A stretch of DNA of 64,000 nt from Listeria swaminathanii (GTDB lineage: Bacteria > Bacillota > Bacilli > Lactobacillales > Listeriaceae), in assembly GCF_014229645.1 (NCBI RefSeq), contig NZ_JAATOD010000001.1, positions 558,001 through 622,000 on the forward strand. Direction: 5' to 3'. This document shows positions 17,774 to 26,161 of this stretch, piece by piece. Under the pieces are notes generated by a model. That model worked only from the letters and a program-made list of their open reading frames with translations, ran no database searches and was not told where the DNA came from. Every line of letters starts with the position of its first letter. Positions within the stretch are counted from its first letter, which is position 1. Both the position numbers and the translations under genes were made by a program.

Positions 17774-18775
17774 GTGTTCGCAAGTTTTAAAAAGTTAGTA
17801 ATAGGTCTTTTAACCGTAATAATTACCGTAAGTTTAGGTAGCGGAATCTTTTCGCCAATCAACGCACATGCAGATGCTACACTAAATCCAAATGGCTTCA
17901 CTGTCCTTGTAAAATATATGGATGAAGCTGGGACTGAAATAGCGCCATCAGAAACCTTAACAGATTACTATTATGTTTCTGTGGAAAAAAATATTCCGGG
18001 CTACAGATTAAAAGAAACGCCAAGTAATGCAACTGGGAGAATAACTGACTCAGGGATCGAAGTGCATTATATTTATGAAAGAGCGATTAAAGTGAGTTAC
18101 GTGGATGAAACCGGGAAAGATTTGTTGCCTACTGTAGAAGTAGCGGATAGCGATGCTGCAGTATTAGAAACTATCCCTGACTATACATTTGTAAGAAAAG
18201 ACGTTAGCCCAGATAGCTCACATATTATTTATCGTTATAAAAAGAACGTTTCTACTATTCCTGATTTTGGAAAACCGAATCAAGTAACAGTAAATTACGT
18301 TGACGAAAACAACGCGCAAATCTCGCCATCGCTATATTTGAGTGGACTTTTTGACGAAGCATACAAAGTGCCGATGAAAAAAATCAAAGGCTATACGTTA
18401 CTAAAATACGATCCAGAAATTCTTGGCGTGTTCACAGAAAATGCGCAAACAATCAATATTATTTATAAAAAAAATGCGCCTGAACAAGCCCCAGTCACAG
18501 AAACTCCGGCAAATCCAATCGTCCCAGCAGAGCCACAAGTAGAAACACCCAAAGTCGAAATTACAGAAAAACCAATTTCGGCAAAAGAACAAATCACACC
18601 AACTACAGTAAAAGCTCCCAAAGTCGAAGCAAAAAAACAGCCAGCCAAAGCAACTTTACCAAAAACTGGTGATAGCTCGATAGACTTATTAATCACATGT
18701 CTTGGTATTATTATCGTTTCTTGTGGGGTTTATTTACTCGTGCAACAAACCCAAAAACGCCGTCGTAAAGAATAA
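17774..18775 (+). CDS. LPXTG cell-wall protein with three MucBP repeats
   Basis: A 333-residue surface protein. An export signal (residues about 1-34, ending ...INAHADA) is followed by three MucBP-type repeats of roughly 55-65 residues, each with the VxVxYVDExGxxIxPS pattern (starts near 43, 109 and 174). Then come a Pro/Lys/Glu-rich spacer and a sorting signal with LPKTG at residues 295-299, a hydrophobic helix and QKRRRKE. Sortase A should anchor it to peptidoglycan; MucBP domains suggest binding of mucin or other glycans. The GTG at 17774 follows AGGAGG. It shares an operon with the preceding cytoplasmic protein. Confidence 0.92.
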   Translation: MFASFKKLVIGLLTVIITVSLGSGIFSPINAHADATLNPNGFTVLVKYMDEAGTEIAPSETLTDYYYVSVEKNIPGYRLKETPSNATGRITDSGIEVHYIYERAIKVSYVDETGKDLLPTVEVADSDAAVLETIPDYTFVRKDVSPDSSHIIYRYKKNVSTIPDFGKPNQVTVNYVDENNAQISPSLYLSGLFDEAYKVPMKKIKGYTLLKYDPEILGVFTENAQTINIIYKKNAPEQAPVTETPANPIVPAEPQVETPKVEITEKPISAKEQITPTTVKAPKVEAKKQPAKATLPKTGDSSIDLLITCLGIIIVSCGVYLLVQQTQKRRRKE

Positions 18776-18776
18776 G

Positions 18777-18813
18777 CAAAAAAGCAATCCGGGAAACCGG
18801 ATTGCTTTTTTTA
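18777..18813. terminator. bidirectional terminator between wall protein and psiE-like genes
   Basis: AAAGCAATCCGG and CCGGATTGCTTT form a perfect stem flanked by A and T runs, serving both converging genes. Confidence 0.85.
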
Positions 18814-19224
18814 CCCTTCTCGTTTGAGCATCTTCGTATTAGCTAAAAACAGTGCGGCGACAAGTAGTAAAATCGCGCCCGATAGTATTAGCGTGGAAGT
18901 TGCGCTAGAGTGATCGACAATAATAAATCGAATGATCGCTGTGATGCCAATGTAAATAAAATAGCGCAGCGGGAAATGAAAATGAGATTCGAAATATTTA
19001 ACAATGAGCGCAATAAATTCAAAGTAAAGGAAAAACGTCAAAATATCTTGTGTCATATAATAGTAAGAAACGTCCGTGTCTAAGAAGAAAATATTATTGA
19101 ATATCGTAAATGCCTCTCTAATTAAAAAAGCAACAAGGGTAAAGCCGACCATAATTAGCGCCAGATTTAAGGTAATTCGCAGCACGATGGGAACAATCGA
19201 AGAAATTTTTTCTAATCGTTTCAT
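18811..19224 (-). CDS. PsiE-family (phosphate-starvation-inducible) membrane protein
   Basis: A 137-residue membrane protein with four predicted helices ([21 protein letters not shown] and the three that follow) and the family pattern [21 protein letters not shown]. PsiE proteins have no established biochemical role. The ATG at 19224 follows AAGGAGG; the longer frame to 19266 runs through that ribosome binding site and is rejected. The gene is divergent from the ABC exporter gene. Confidence 0.82.
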   Translation of the reverse strand: MKRLEKISSIVPIVLRITLNLALIMVGFTLVAFLIREAFTIFNNIFFLDTDVSYYYMTQDILTFFLYFEFIALIVKYFESHFHFPLRYFIYIGITAIIRFIIVDHSSATSTLILSGAILLLVAALFLANTKMLKREG

Positions 19225-19312
19225 CAGTTGCCTCCTTTCCAAAAACGATATCGCTTTTTTAGTCATTTTACACTATAATGAGAAACATGACTATTTTTAA
19301 GGGGGGATTGTT

Positions 19313-21034
19313 ATTTTAAAACGATTTTTTAGTTATTATAAACCGTATCGGACGCTTTTCATCATTGATTTTGGTTGCGCCGTTTTAGCTGCTATTTTGG
19401 AGCTGGCTTTTCCAGTTGCTGTAAACCACGTGATAGATACGTTACTTCCAGGAAAAGATTTTGGGCTGATTATTACTGCAGCACTCGCCTTATTATTCTT
19501 TTACATACTAAATACATTTATGCAGTACATTGTCACTTACTTTGGCCATATGCTTGGTCTTAACATAGAAACAGATATGCGCAGAGATTTATTCAGTCAT
19601 TTGCAAAAACAACCATTTGGCTATTACGACAATCAGAAAACCGGGAAATTGATGTCGCGAATGACGACCGATTTATTTGAAATTGGCGAAGTGGCGCATC
19701 ACGGTCCGGAAGACATTTTTATTTCGATTATGTCGCTGTTTGGCGCATTTTTCTTAATGTTAAATATCAACGTCAAACTAGCGATTTCCACATTTATCTT
19801 AGTACCCATTTTGACCGTGTTAATTGTTTATTTCAACAAACGCATGACGAAAGTAACGACCGGGATTTTTAAAGATTTAGGGAATTTTAATGCCGGAGTC
19901 GAAAATGCAATCAGCGGGGTGCGCGTCGTCCAAGCATTTGCTAATGAACCGCATGAAAAAGGTCGCTTCGCAGTTCTCAACCAAGCTTACCGTAAATCAA
20001 AATTAATGTTTTATAAAGTAATGGGACTGAGTTTTTCGTTCAACTATTTCCTAATGCGATTGATTAGTTTATTCGCGCTTTTATTTGGGGCTTACTTTAC
20101 AATTAATGGCGAAATTTCTTACGGGGAATTTGTCGGCTTCATCTTGCTAACAAACGTCTTCATCCGGCCAATCGAGAAAATCAACAACGTAATCGAAAGC
20201 TATCCAAAAGGTTTCGCGGGCTTTAAGCGATTCCTGGAAGTGATGGATACAGAGCCAACTATCCAAGACGAAAAAGATGCCAAGCCAGCTGGCGAATTCC
20301 GCGGCGACATTGCATACAACCAAGTATCTTTTGAATATAGTGATGGGAAAAATGTGCTAAATCATATTAATCTTTCTATTAAAGCCGGAGAAACGGTCGC
20401 ATTTGTCGGGCCAAGTGGCGCTGGGAAAACGACGATTTGTAATTTATTGCCACGTTTTTATGAAGTGTCAGATGGTGAGATTACGATTGATGGTGAAAAT
20501 ATTAAACGATTCACTTTACCTTCCTTACGCGCACAAATCGGCGTCGTGCAACAAGATGTCTTCTTGTTTTCCGGGACAGTTCGCGAAAATATTGCCTACG
20601 GAAAATTAGATGCTAGCGATGAAGAAATTGCGCATGTCGTGAAACTCGCGCACCTTTCCAAAGTAGTAGAAGAAATGCCAGATGGCCTTGATACAATCAT
20701 TGGCGAGCGTGGCGTAAAACTTTCCGGCGGACAAAAACAACGGTTAGCGATTGCGCGGATGTTTTTGAAGAATCCGCCCATTTTAATTTTGGATGAGGCA
20801 ACCTCGGCACTGGATACCGAAACCGAGCAAGTGATTCAAGCCTCGTTAGAAGAGTTAGCGGAAGGAAGAACGACCTTGATTATCGCGCACCGACTCGCGA
20901 CAATTAAGCACGCCGACCGAATTATCGTGGTCAACGAAACCGGCATTGCGGAAACCGGCACACATGAGGAACTTTTAGCGCGAGAAAATGGCGCATACAA
21001 ACGATTATATGATGCCCAATTTAATACAATTTAA
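19313..21034 (+). CDS. ABC exporter (fused membrane and ATPase domains), probable ATT start
   Basis: A half-size ABC exporter of the MsbA/MDR type: six membrane helices (about residues 1-310), then the nucleotide-binding domain with Walker A GPSGAGKTT, signature LSGGQKQR, Walker B ILILDEATSALD and the switch histidine in IIAHRLAT. It likely exports lipids or drugs as a dimer. The first in-frame ATG/GTG/TTG is the TTG at 19397, which lacks a ribosome binding site and would cut into helix 1. In-frame coding sequence (LKRFFSYYKPYRTLFIIDFG) continues back to AAGGGGGG at 19299-19306, with ATT at 19313 spaced 6 bp from it. I therefore propose an ATT start giving 573 residues. Confidence 0.8.
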   Translation: MLKRFFSYYKPYRTLFIIDFGCAVLAAILELAFPVAVNHVIDTLLPGKDFGLIITAALALLFFYILNTFMQYIVTYFGHMLGLNIETDMRRDLFSHLQKQPFGYYDNQKTGKLMSRMTTDLFEIGEVAHHGPEDIFISIMSLFGAFFLMLNINVKLAISTFILVPILTVLIVYFNKRMTKVTTGIFKDLGNFNAGVENAISGVRVVQAFANEPHEKGRFAVLNQAYRKSKLMFYKVMGLSFSFNYFLMRLISLFALLFGAYFTINGEISYGEFVGFILLTNVFIRPIEKINNVIESYPKGFAGFKRFLEVMDTEPTIQDEKDAKPAGEFRGDIAYNQVSFEYSDGKNVLNHINLSIKAGETVAFVGPSGAGKTTICNLLPRFYEVSDGEITIDGENIKRFTLPSLRAQIGVVQQDVFLFSGTVRENIAYGKLDASDEEIAHVVKLAHLSKVVEEMPDGLDTIIGERGVKLSGGQKQRLAIARMFLKNPPILILDEATSALDTETEQVIQASLEELAEGRTTLIIAHRLATIKHADRIIVVNETGIAETGTHEELLARENGAYKRLYDAQFNTI

Positions 21035-21068
21035 TGAAAAAGGGGGTTCCGCGTTGGAATCCCTTTTT
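21034..21068. terminator. bidirectional terminator between ABC exporter and MFS genes
   Basis: AAAAAGGGGGTTCC pairs with GGAATCCCTTTTT. The hairpin fills the whole 32-bp gap between the two converging genes. Confidence 0.8.
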
Positions 21069-22287
21069 ATATTGCTGGGCGAGTTCTTTGATAGAGAACG
21101 AAAATTGCTACGGTTATTAAGATGACGCCCATAACGGCAGGGGCAGCGTGACCGAGTGTGATATAAATTTGCCCACCGATAATTGGTCCGATAATGCGCG
21201 CCAACGATTGAATGGCTTGGCTACCACCTTGAATCCGACCTTGCTCACTTGCACTAGCCGATTTTGAGACCATTCCATTGAAAGCAGGACCAAAAATCGA
21301 GTCACCGAATCCGAAAACGAACATCCCAATAACAAGCAGTGGTGCAAGTGTGAAAATCGAGGAAGCTGCAATTAGCGCATAGCCAATAATTTCAGCCATC
21401 ATCCCCAGAATAGCGATTTGTTTATCCGTTAATTTGAGCAGCAGTTTTGGCATAACAAAGGCTTGCGAAAGAATATCTTGAATACCCATAATCGAAAACA
21501 TCATCCCGATTAAAGCTGGCTTCCAACTAAAACTATCAATCGTAAATTGGGTCATGACAGCTTGCAGAGAACCATTTGGCACCCAAATCAAGAACGCCGC
21601 AACCAGCAAACGACTTAAATTTTTTATCGTCAAAATATTAAGCAACTGGGAAAAAGGATTGAGCCGCACAAGTGGAATTCGTTTTAAGCGATGTTCTTCT
21701 TGTAAACTTTCAGGCATGTAAAAATAACCAAACATAAAGTTGAGCAGAGTGATCGCCGCCCCAAAGAAAAATGGCACAGCATAGCCAAAGTGGGCGAGTA
21801 ATCCGCCAAAAGCCGGTCCAAGTGCAGCGCCCGCACCAGCAGCGGCACTGACCCACCCAAAGTATTTCGTCCGTTGTTCTTGCGGTGTAATATCAGCAAA
21901 GAAGGCGAATAGCGTACTAATACTACCACCAGTAATTCCTTCAATCACGCGACCAAGAAAGAGCATCCAAAGCGCCCCACCAAGCCCGAAAACAAAGTAA
22001 CCAATTGCAGAGCCAATAAAACAAATTAGTAAAACCGGACGTCTGCCAAACCGGTCACTTAAAGCACCAAGCCCAGGCGCTGCAAAGAACACGCAAAGCG
22101 CATAAACCGACGTGAGCAACGTGACCATCAACGCCTGCTCACTGGAATTACTTACATAAGGCGCGACTAGAAAAGGGACAACGGGCATAATAATACTAAA
22201 GCCCATCCCGCAAAGGAAAACAGATATAAGGCCGAAAAGTAAGGTTTTCTTATTGATTAAAGGTTGTGTAGATTTAGATTGAAACAT
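21067..22287 (-). CDS. MFS multidrug/tetracycline-type efflux protein (DHA1)
   Basis: A 406-residue, 12-helix major facilitator of the DHA1/TetA-like group. The loop 2-3 signature GALSDRFGRRPVLL and motif C in helix 5 (GxxxGPxxGG: AAGAGAALGPAFGGLLAHFG) mark it as a proton-coupled drug antiporter. It has no demonstrated substrate here. The ATG at 22287 follows AGGAGAAT on the minus strand. A strong -35 and an inverted repeat lie upstream, and a MarR regulator gene is upstream on the same strand, 131 bp away. Confidence 0.88.
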   Translation of the reverse strand: MFQSKSTQPLINKKTLLFGLISVFLCGMGFSIIMPVVPFLVAPYVSNSSEQALMVTLLTSVYALCVFFAAPGLGALSDRFGRRPVLLICFIGSAIGYFVFGLGGALWMLFLGRVIEGITGGSISTLFAFFADITPQEQRTKYFGWVSAAAGAGAALGPAFGGLLAHFGYAVPFFFGAAITLLNFMFGYFYMPESLQEEHRLKRIPLVRLNPFSQLLNILTIKNLSRLLVAAFLIWVPNGSLQAVMTQFTIDSFSWKPALIGMMFSIMGIQDILSQAFVMPKLLLKLTDKQIAILGMMAEIIGYALIAASSIFTLAPLLVIGMFVFGFGDSIFGPAFNGMVSKSASASEQGRIQGGSQAIQSLARIIGPIIGGQIYITLGHAAPAVMGVILITVAIFVLYQRTRPAI

Positions 22288-22320
22288 ATGATTCTCCTAT
22301 CGAATAGTTTATTAGTGTCC

Positions 22321-22363
22321 TAGGAAACATAAATAGCTTAACTCGTTTTTGTTTCCTTGTCAA
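22321..22363 (-). promoter_or_regulatory. promoter and candidate operator of the MFS gene
   Basis: The minus strand shows a consensus -35 TTGACA (22363-22358). Around it lies an inverted repeat, TAGGAAAC at 22321-22328 and GTTTCCTT at 22351-22358, with 7 of 8 positions matching. The -10 box is weak (TAAGCT). The repeat could be the binding site of the neighbouring MarR regulator, but that is inference. Confidence 0.45.
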
Positions 22364-22375
22364 CAAAAATAAAAC

Positions 22376-22413
22376 GATAAAAAAAGCCTCACTTGAAAAA
22401 GTAAGGCTATTGC
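22376..22413 (-). terminator. intrinsic terminator after marR-type gene
   Basis: On the minus strand AGCCTTACTT and CAAGTGAGGCT form a stem around a short loop, followed by TTTTTTT. Confidence 0.75.
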
Positions 22414-22418
22414 TGATT

Positions 22419-22889
22419 TTATTCGGATTTGGCATCTAAAACTTTCTTCATTTCAACATCTAAATGCCGACTATATTTATCGACAAATTGTAAAACTTCC
22501 GCATATTGTGCATCCGACACATCTTCAAAAACAACTTTATCCCGATCAAGGAATTCTTGGTGTAAACTATCATGCACTTGGTTGATTTCGGCACCTTTAG
22601 CAGTTAAACGAAAATAGATTTCTTTTTTATTTTCCGGCTTTTGATAGCTTTCGATATAGCCTTTATCCATCAGCTTTTTCGTAATTTTACTGATTGCACT
22701 TTTAGTCATATAAAAAGCTTCCGCGAGTTTCGTCACATTTGGATCTTCCATTTTGGCAATATATTCAATGCAGTGGACTTCGGAGGGTTTATATCCTTCC
22801 AGTGCTTTTTCCATTTTCACTTTGTTAATCCACGCGAGTTTATTAAATAAATCCCTAACACTTGCCATGACTTGTTCATTTTTATCCAT
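22419..22889 (-). CDS. MarR-family transcriptional regulator
   Basis: A 156-residue MarR-type regulator. The winged helix spans residues about 50-115 (HCIEYIAKMEDPNVTKLAEAFYMTKSAISKITKKLMDKGYIESYQKPENKKEIYFRLTAKG), flanked by dimerisation helices. Such proteins usually repress an adjacent exporter and release DNA on binding a drug-like ligand. The TetA-like MFS gene downstream on the same strand is the natural target. The ATG at 22889 follows AGGAGG with 7-bp spacing. Confidence 0.9.
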   Translation of the reverse strand: MDKNEQVMASVRDLFNKLAWINKVKMEKALEGYKPSEVHCIEYIAKMEDPNVTKLAEAFYMTKSAISKITKKLMDKGYIESYQKPENKKEIYFRLTAKGAEINQVHDSLHQEFLDRDKVVFEDVSDAQYAEVLQFVDKYSRHLDVEMKKVLDAKSE

Positions 22890-22921
22890 GCCATGTCCTC
22901 CTAATCTACCTATCTGCTAGT

Positions 22922-22950
22922 AGTATAGTCGTTTTTTGTGTCCGGTTCAA
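22922..22950 (-). promoter_or_regulatory. sigma-A promoter of marR-type gene
   Basis: On the minus strand TTGAAC (22950-22945) and TATACT (22927-22922) are separated by exactly 17 bp, 33 bp upstream of the start codon. Confidence 0.75.
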
Positions 22951-22979
22951 CTATTTAATGGGCTGGCGCAAATCAACCC

Positions 22980-22994
22980 TTGAAAGCGCTGTTT
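22980..22994 (+). promoter_or_regulatory. cre-like site upstream of the Ca2+-ATPase gene
   Basis: TTGAAAGCGCTGTTT fits the relaxed CcpA site WTGNAANCGNWNNCW except at the penultimate position. It lies about 100 bp before the ATPase start. One mismatch in a degenerate motif makes this only suggestive. Confidence 0.3.
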
Positions 22995-23090
22995 GTTAAG
23001 AGTGTGTAAATTTCCAGTGTTATCAATATTATTTCCACGTAAAGATTTGTTATACTTAACACATAAATTGATTGGAAGGGGCTGACATGA

Positions 23091-25733
23091 TTGGAGATTT
23101 ACCGCAAAAGCGCGGCAGAAACATTTACACAACTAGAAGCGACAGAAAAAGGCTTAACAACTAGTGAGGTAACAAAACGACAAGAAAAATACGGTTTTAA
23201 CGAACTGAAGAATAAAAAGAAAGACCCTCTTTGGAAGCTTTTCATTGAAACATTTAAAGATCCAATGGTTATTGTTTTAGTCATTGCTGCCTTGGTGCAG
23301 TTGGTTTTAGGCGAAGTAGTCGAATCGCTTATTATCTTTTTAGTACTGATTGTGAACTCGATAATTAGCGTGGTTCAAACGCGGAAAGCAGAAAGTTCGC
23401 TCGATGCGTTACGGGAAATGTCTGCGCCAGTCGCCAAAGTTATTCGTGATGGTTCGAAGCAAAGTATTCATGCGCGCGAACTTGTTCCGGGAGACGTCGT
23501 TATTTTGGATGCAGGTGATTTTGTCCCAGCAGACGGCCGTTTATTCGAAAGTGGTTCCTTGAAAATTGATGAAGGTATGCTTACTGGGGAATCGGAGGCG
23601 GTTGAAAAATATATCGACACCATTCCTGATGAAGTGGGGCTTGGCGACCGCGTCAATATGGTTTTCAGTGGTTCCCTTGTTGTTTATGGTCGCGGGATGT
23701 TCGTCGTAACAGGCACTGCAAGCGAAACAGAAATCGGAAAAATTGCCGGTTTACTGGAAACAGCAGAAGCGAAACAAACACCATTACAACGAAAACTAGA
23801 ATCATTTAGTAAAAAGTTAGGCATTGGTATTTTAGCACTCTGTGTACTTATTTTTGCAGTCGAAGCTGGTCGTGTGTTACTTGGCGACAATTCAGCGGAT
23901 ATGGCAACGGCGATTTTAAATGCCTTTATGTTTGCCGTGGCTGTAGCAGTAGCAGCAATTCCGGAAGCACTTTCTTCTATTGTAACGATTGTACTTGCAG
24001 TCGGAACGAACAAAATGGCGAAGCAACACGCGATTATTAGAAAGCTCCCAGCTGTTGAAACGCTAGGCTCCACAAGCGTTATTTGTACAGATAAAACCGG
24101 TACATTAACACAAAATAAAATGACCGTGGTTGATTACTATTTACCAGATGGAACGAAAGAAAACTTCCCAGATAGTCCAGAAAAATGGTCCATCGGGGAG
24201 CGCCGCCTAATTCATATTGCGGTACTTTGTAACGACTCCAATATTAATAACGAAGGCAAAGAACTAGGCGACCCAACCGAAGTGGCGCTCATTGCCTTTA
24301 GTAATAAAAATAATCAAGATTACAATGAAATTCGCGAAAAATTCATCCGTGAAGGCGAAATTCCTTTTGATTCAGATCGTAAATTAATGTCAACGCTACA
24401 CACCTTTAATGACAACAAAGCAATGCTAACAAAAGGTGGACCAGATGTGATGTTCGCGCGTTGTAGCTATGTGTTCCTTGACGGCGAAGAAAAACCAATG
24501 ACAGAAGAAATTTTAACGAAACTAAAAGAAACAAACGAAGAATTTTCCAATCAAGCGCTTCGTGTCTTAGCTTACGGCTACAAACGGATGCCGGCTGATA
24601 CAACCGAATTAAAACTAGAAGACGAGCAAGATATCGTTCTAGTTGGCTTAACTGCAATGATTGATCCGCCACGTGAAGCCGTTTATGCATCAATTGAAGA
24701 GTCGAAAAAAGCGGGTATTCGCACTGTGATGATTACCGGAGACCATAAAACAACGGCGCAAGCAATCGGTCGTGATATTGGTTTAATGGATGCCGACGAT
24801 ATCGCATTAACTGGTCAAGAACTCGACGCAATGCCAGAAGAAGAACTCGACAAAAAACTAGAACATATCGCTGTCTACGCCCGTGTATCTCCAGAAAATA
24901 AAATCAGAATCGTCAAAGCTTGGCAGAAAAAAGGCAAAATCACCGCAATGACTGGTGATGGTGTCAATGATGCGCCCGCCTTAAAACAAGCTGATATTGG
25001 TGTGGCAATGGGTAGTGGAACGGACGTTGCTAAAGACTCCGCCGCAATGATTTTAACCGATGACAATTTCGTTTCAATTGTGGACGCAGTTGGGGTAGGT
25101 AGAACTGTTTTTGATAACATTAAAAAATCAATTTCTTACCTATTTGCAGGAAATTTAGGCGCAATTATCGCGATTTTATTTGCGCTAGTACTCGATTGGA
25201 TTAATCCATTCACAGCACTACAATTACTATTTATCAACTTAGTAAATGACTCCTTACCAGCAATCGCATTAGGTATGGAAAAAGCAGAACCTGATGTAAT
25301 GAAACGCAAACCGAGAGATATTAACGAAGGTATTTTTGCCGGTGGAACGATGCGCGCTGTTATTAGCCGCGGTGTCTTAATAGGTATCGCCGTTATCATC
25401 TCGCAATATATCGGTATGCAAATTTCACCAGAGATGAGTGTCGCAATGGCATTCACTACACTTATCCTAGCACGTACATTACAAACATTTGCAGCTCGCT
25501 CGAACGTCCAAACCGCATTTGGAGCAGGATTCTTCAGCAACAAATACGTTATTGGCGCCGTATTACTTTGTTTCGTCTTATACGGAATCACCGTACTACC
25601 AGGAGCTCGCGAAATCTTCTCAATCCCAGCAACATTTGGCTTACATGAATGGTCAATTGCAGCAGGCTTAGCACTCGCGGCAGTTGTGATGATGGAGATT
25701 ATTAAAGTAATTCAGAATAAATTTTTTAAATAA
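23091..25733 (+). CDS. P-type Ca2+-transporting ATPase (LMCA1-type)
   Basis: The 880-residue type II P-ATPase matches Listeria Ca2+-ATPase LMCA1, which exports one Ca2+ per ATP in exchange for protons. The phosphorylated residue is Asp334 in DKTGTLT; TGES, GDGVND and the helix-4 motif IPEALSS are present. In helix 5, position 691 is Ala (NLGA) instead of the SERCA site-I Glu, and Arg795 lies in ILARTLQTF. Both are known LMCA1 features, and their exact numbering supports the TTG start at 23091, preceded by GGAAGGGG. Calcium site II residues (Asn and Asp of NLVNDSLPA) remain. It is monocistronic. Confidence 0.95.
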   Translation: MEIYRKSAAETFTQLEATEKGLTTSEVTKRQEKYGFNELKNKKKDPLWKLFIETFKDPMVIVLVIAALVQLVLGEVVESLIIFLVLIVNSIISVVQTRKAESSLDALREMSAPVAKVIRDGSKQSIHARELVPGDVVILDAGDFVPADGRLFESGSLKIDEGMLTGESEAVEKYIDTIPDEVGLGDRVNMVFSGSLVVYGRGMFVVTGTASETEIGKIAGLLETAEAKQTPLQRKLESFSKKLGIGILALCVLIFAVEAGRVLLGDNSADMATAILNAFMFAVAVAVAAIPEALSSIVTIVLAVGTNKMAKQHAIIRKLPAVETLGSTSVICTDKTGTLTQNKMTVVDYYLPDGTKENFPDSPEKWSIGERRLIHIAVLCNDSNINNEGKELGDPTEVALIAFSNKNNQDYNEIREKFIREGEIPFDSDRKLMSTLHTFNDNKAMLTKGGPDVMFARCSYVFLDGEEKPMTEEILTKLKETNEEFSNQALRVLAYGYKRMPADTTELKLEDEQDIVLVGLTAMIDPPREAVYASIEESKKAGIRTVMITGDHKTTAQAIGRDIGLMDADDIALTGQELDAMPEEELDKKLEHIAVYARVSPENKIRIVKAWQKKGKITAMTGDGVNDAPALKQADIGVAMGSGTDVAKDSAAMILTDDNFVSIVDAVGVGRTVFDNIKKSISYLFAGNLGAIIAILFALVLDWINPFTALQLLFINLVNDSLPAIALGMEKAEPDVMKRKPRDINEGIFAGGTMRAVISRGVLIGIAVIISQYIGMQISPEMSVAMAFTTLILARTLQTFAARSNVQTAFGAGFFSNKYVIGAVLLCFVLYGITVLPGAREIFSIPATFGLHEWSIAAGLALAAVVMMEIIKVIQNKFFK

Positions 25734-25738
25734 ACCTT

Positions 25739-25785
25739 TTAAATACAGAAATCCTTATTTAACCGAGGATTTCTGTATTTTTTTC
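25739..25785 (+). terminator. intrinsic terminator after Ca2+-ATPase gene
   Basis: AAATACAGAAATCCT and AGGATTTCTGTATTT form a 15-bp perfect stem followed by T-runs. Confidence 0.88.
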
Positions 25786-26161
25786 ATATTATAAACAAAT
25801 CATTAGAAAAACAAGTAGTTACTCATCTTATCAAGAGGCTAAAAAGTAAAAATCTGATATAGCGGACTATATCTTTTAAATCCCCATCTAAAAAACCTAT
25901 TGAAAACGGCTTCATTAAGGGGATTGCCGACATTTTCTTTGACTGCATTAAAAGGTTTCTATTTGTTGGATGTGTCTAAAGTATGTCGAAAAGCGTCTTT
26001 TTATATGACGAAGTTTTGTATAAAACAGTGATATTTTTTATTTATTTTAAAAACACATTTTGGGCGTATATACATAGAAGTTCCTTACAAGTAATATGGG
26101 GTTGAGATGTGAATTAACATCACTCACAACTAGAAAATTCACTTGGAGGGGAGAACTTTTT
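25786..26161 (+). other. AT-rich leader region of the giant wall protein
   Basis: Roughly 375 bp without a gene. It should contain the promoter of the wall protein, but no box pair stands out; TTGACT near 25937 and several TATA-like stretches are present without good spacing. The ribosome binding site GGAGGGGAG at about 26143-26152 serves the start at 26162. An ATG at 26096 lacks a ribosome binding site and would precede the signal peptide, so it is rejected. Confidence 0.5.

Noticed and set aside
23684..25591. Several minus-strand frames across the Ca2+-ATPase gene
   Set aside because: Antisense shadows of a highly conserved gene; no promoters or ribosome binding sites.
26096..26161. Upstream ATG for the giant wall protein
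   Set aside because: It would place 22 polar residues before a typical signal peptide, and the strong ribosome binding site is at 26143-26152.
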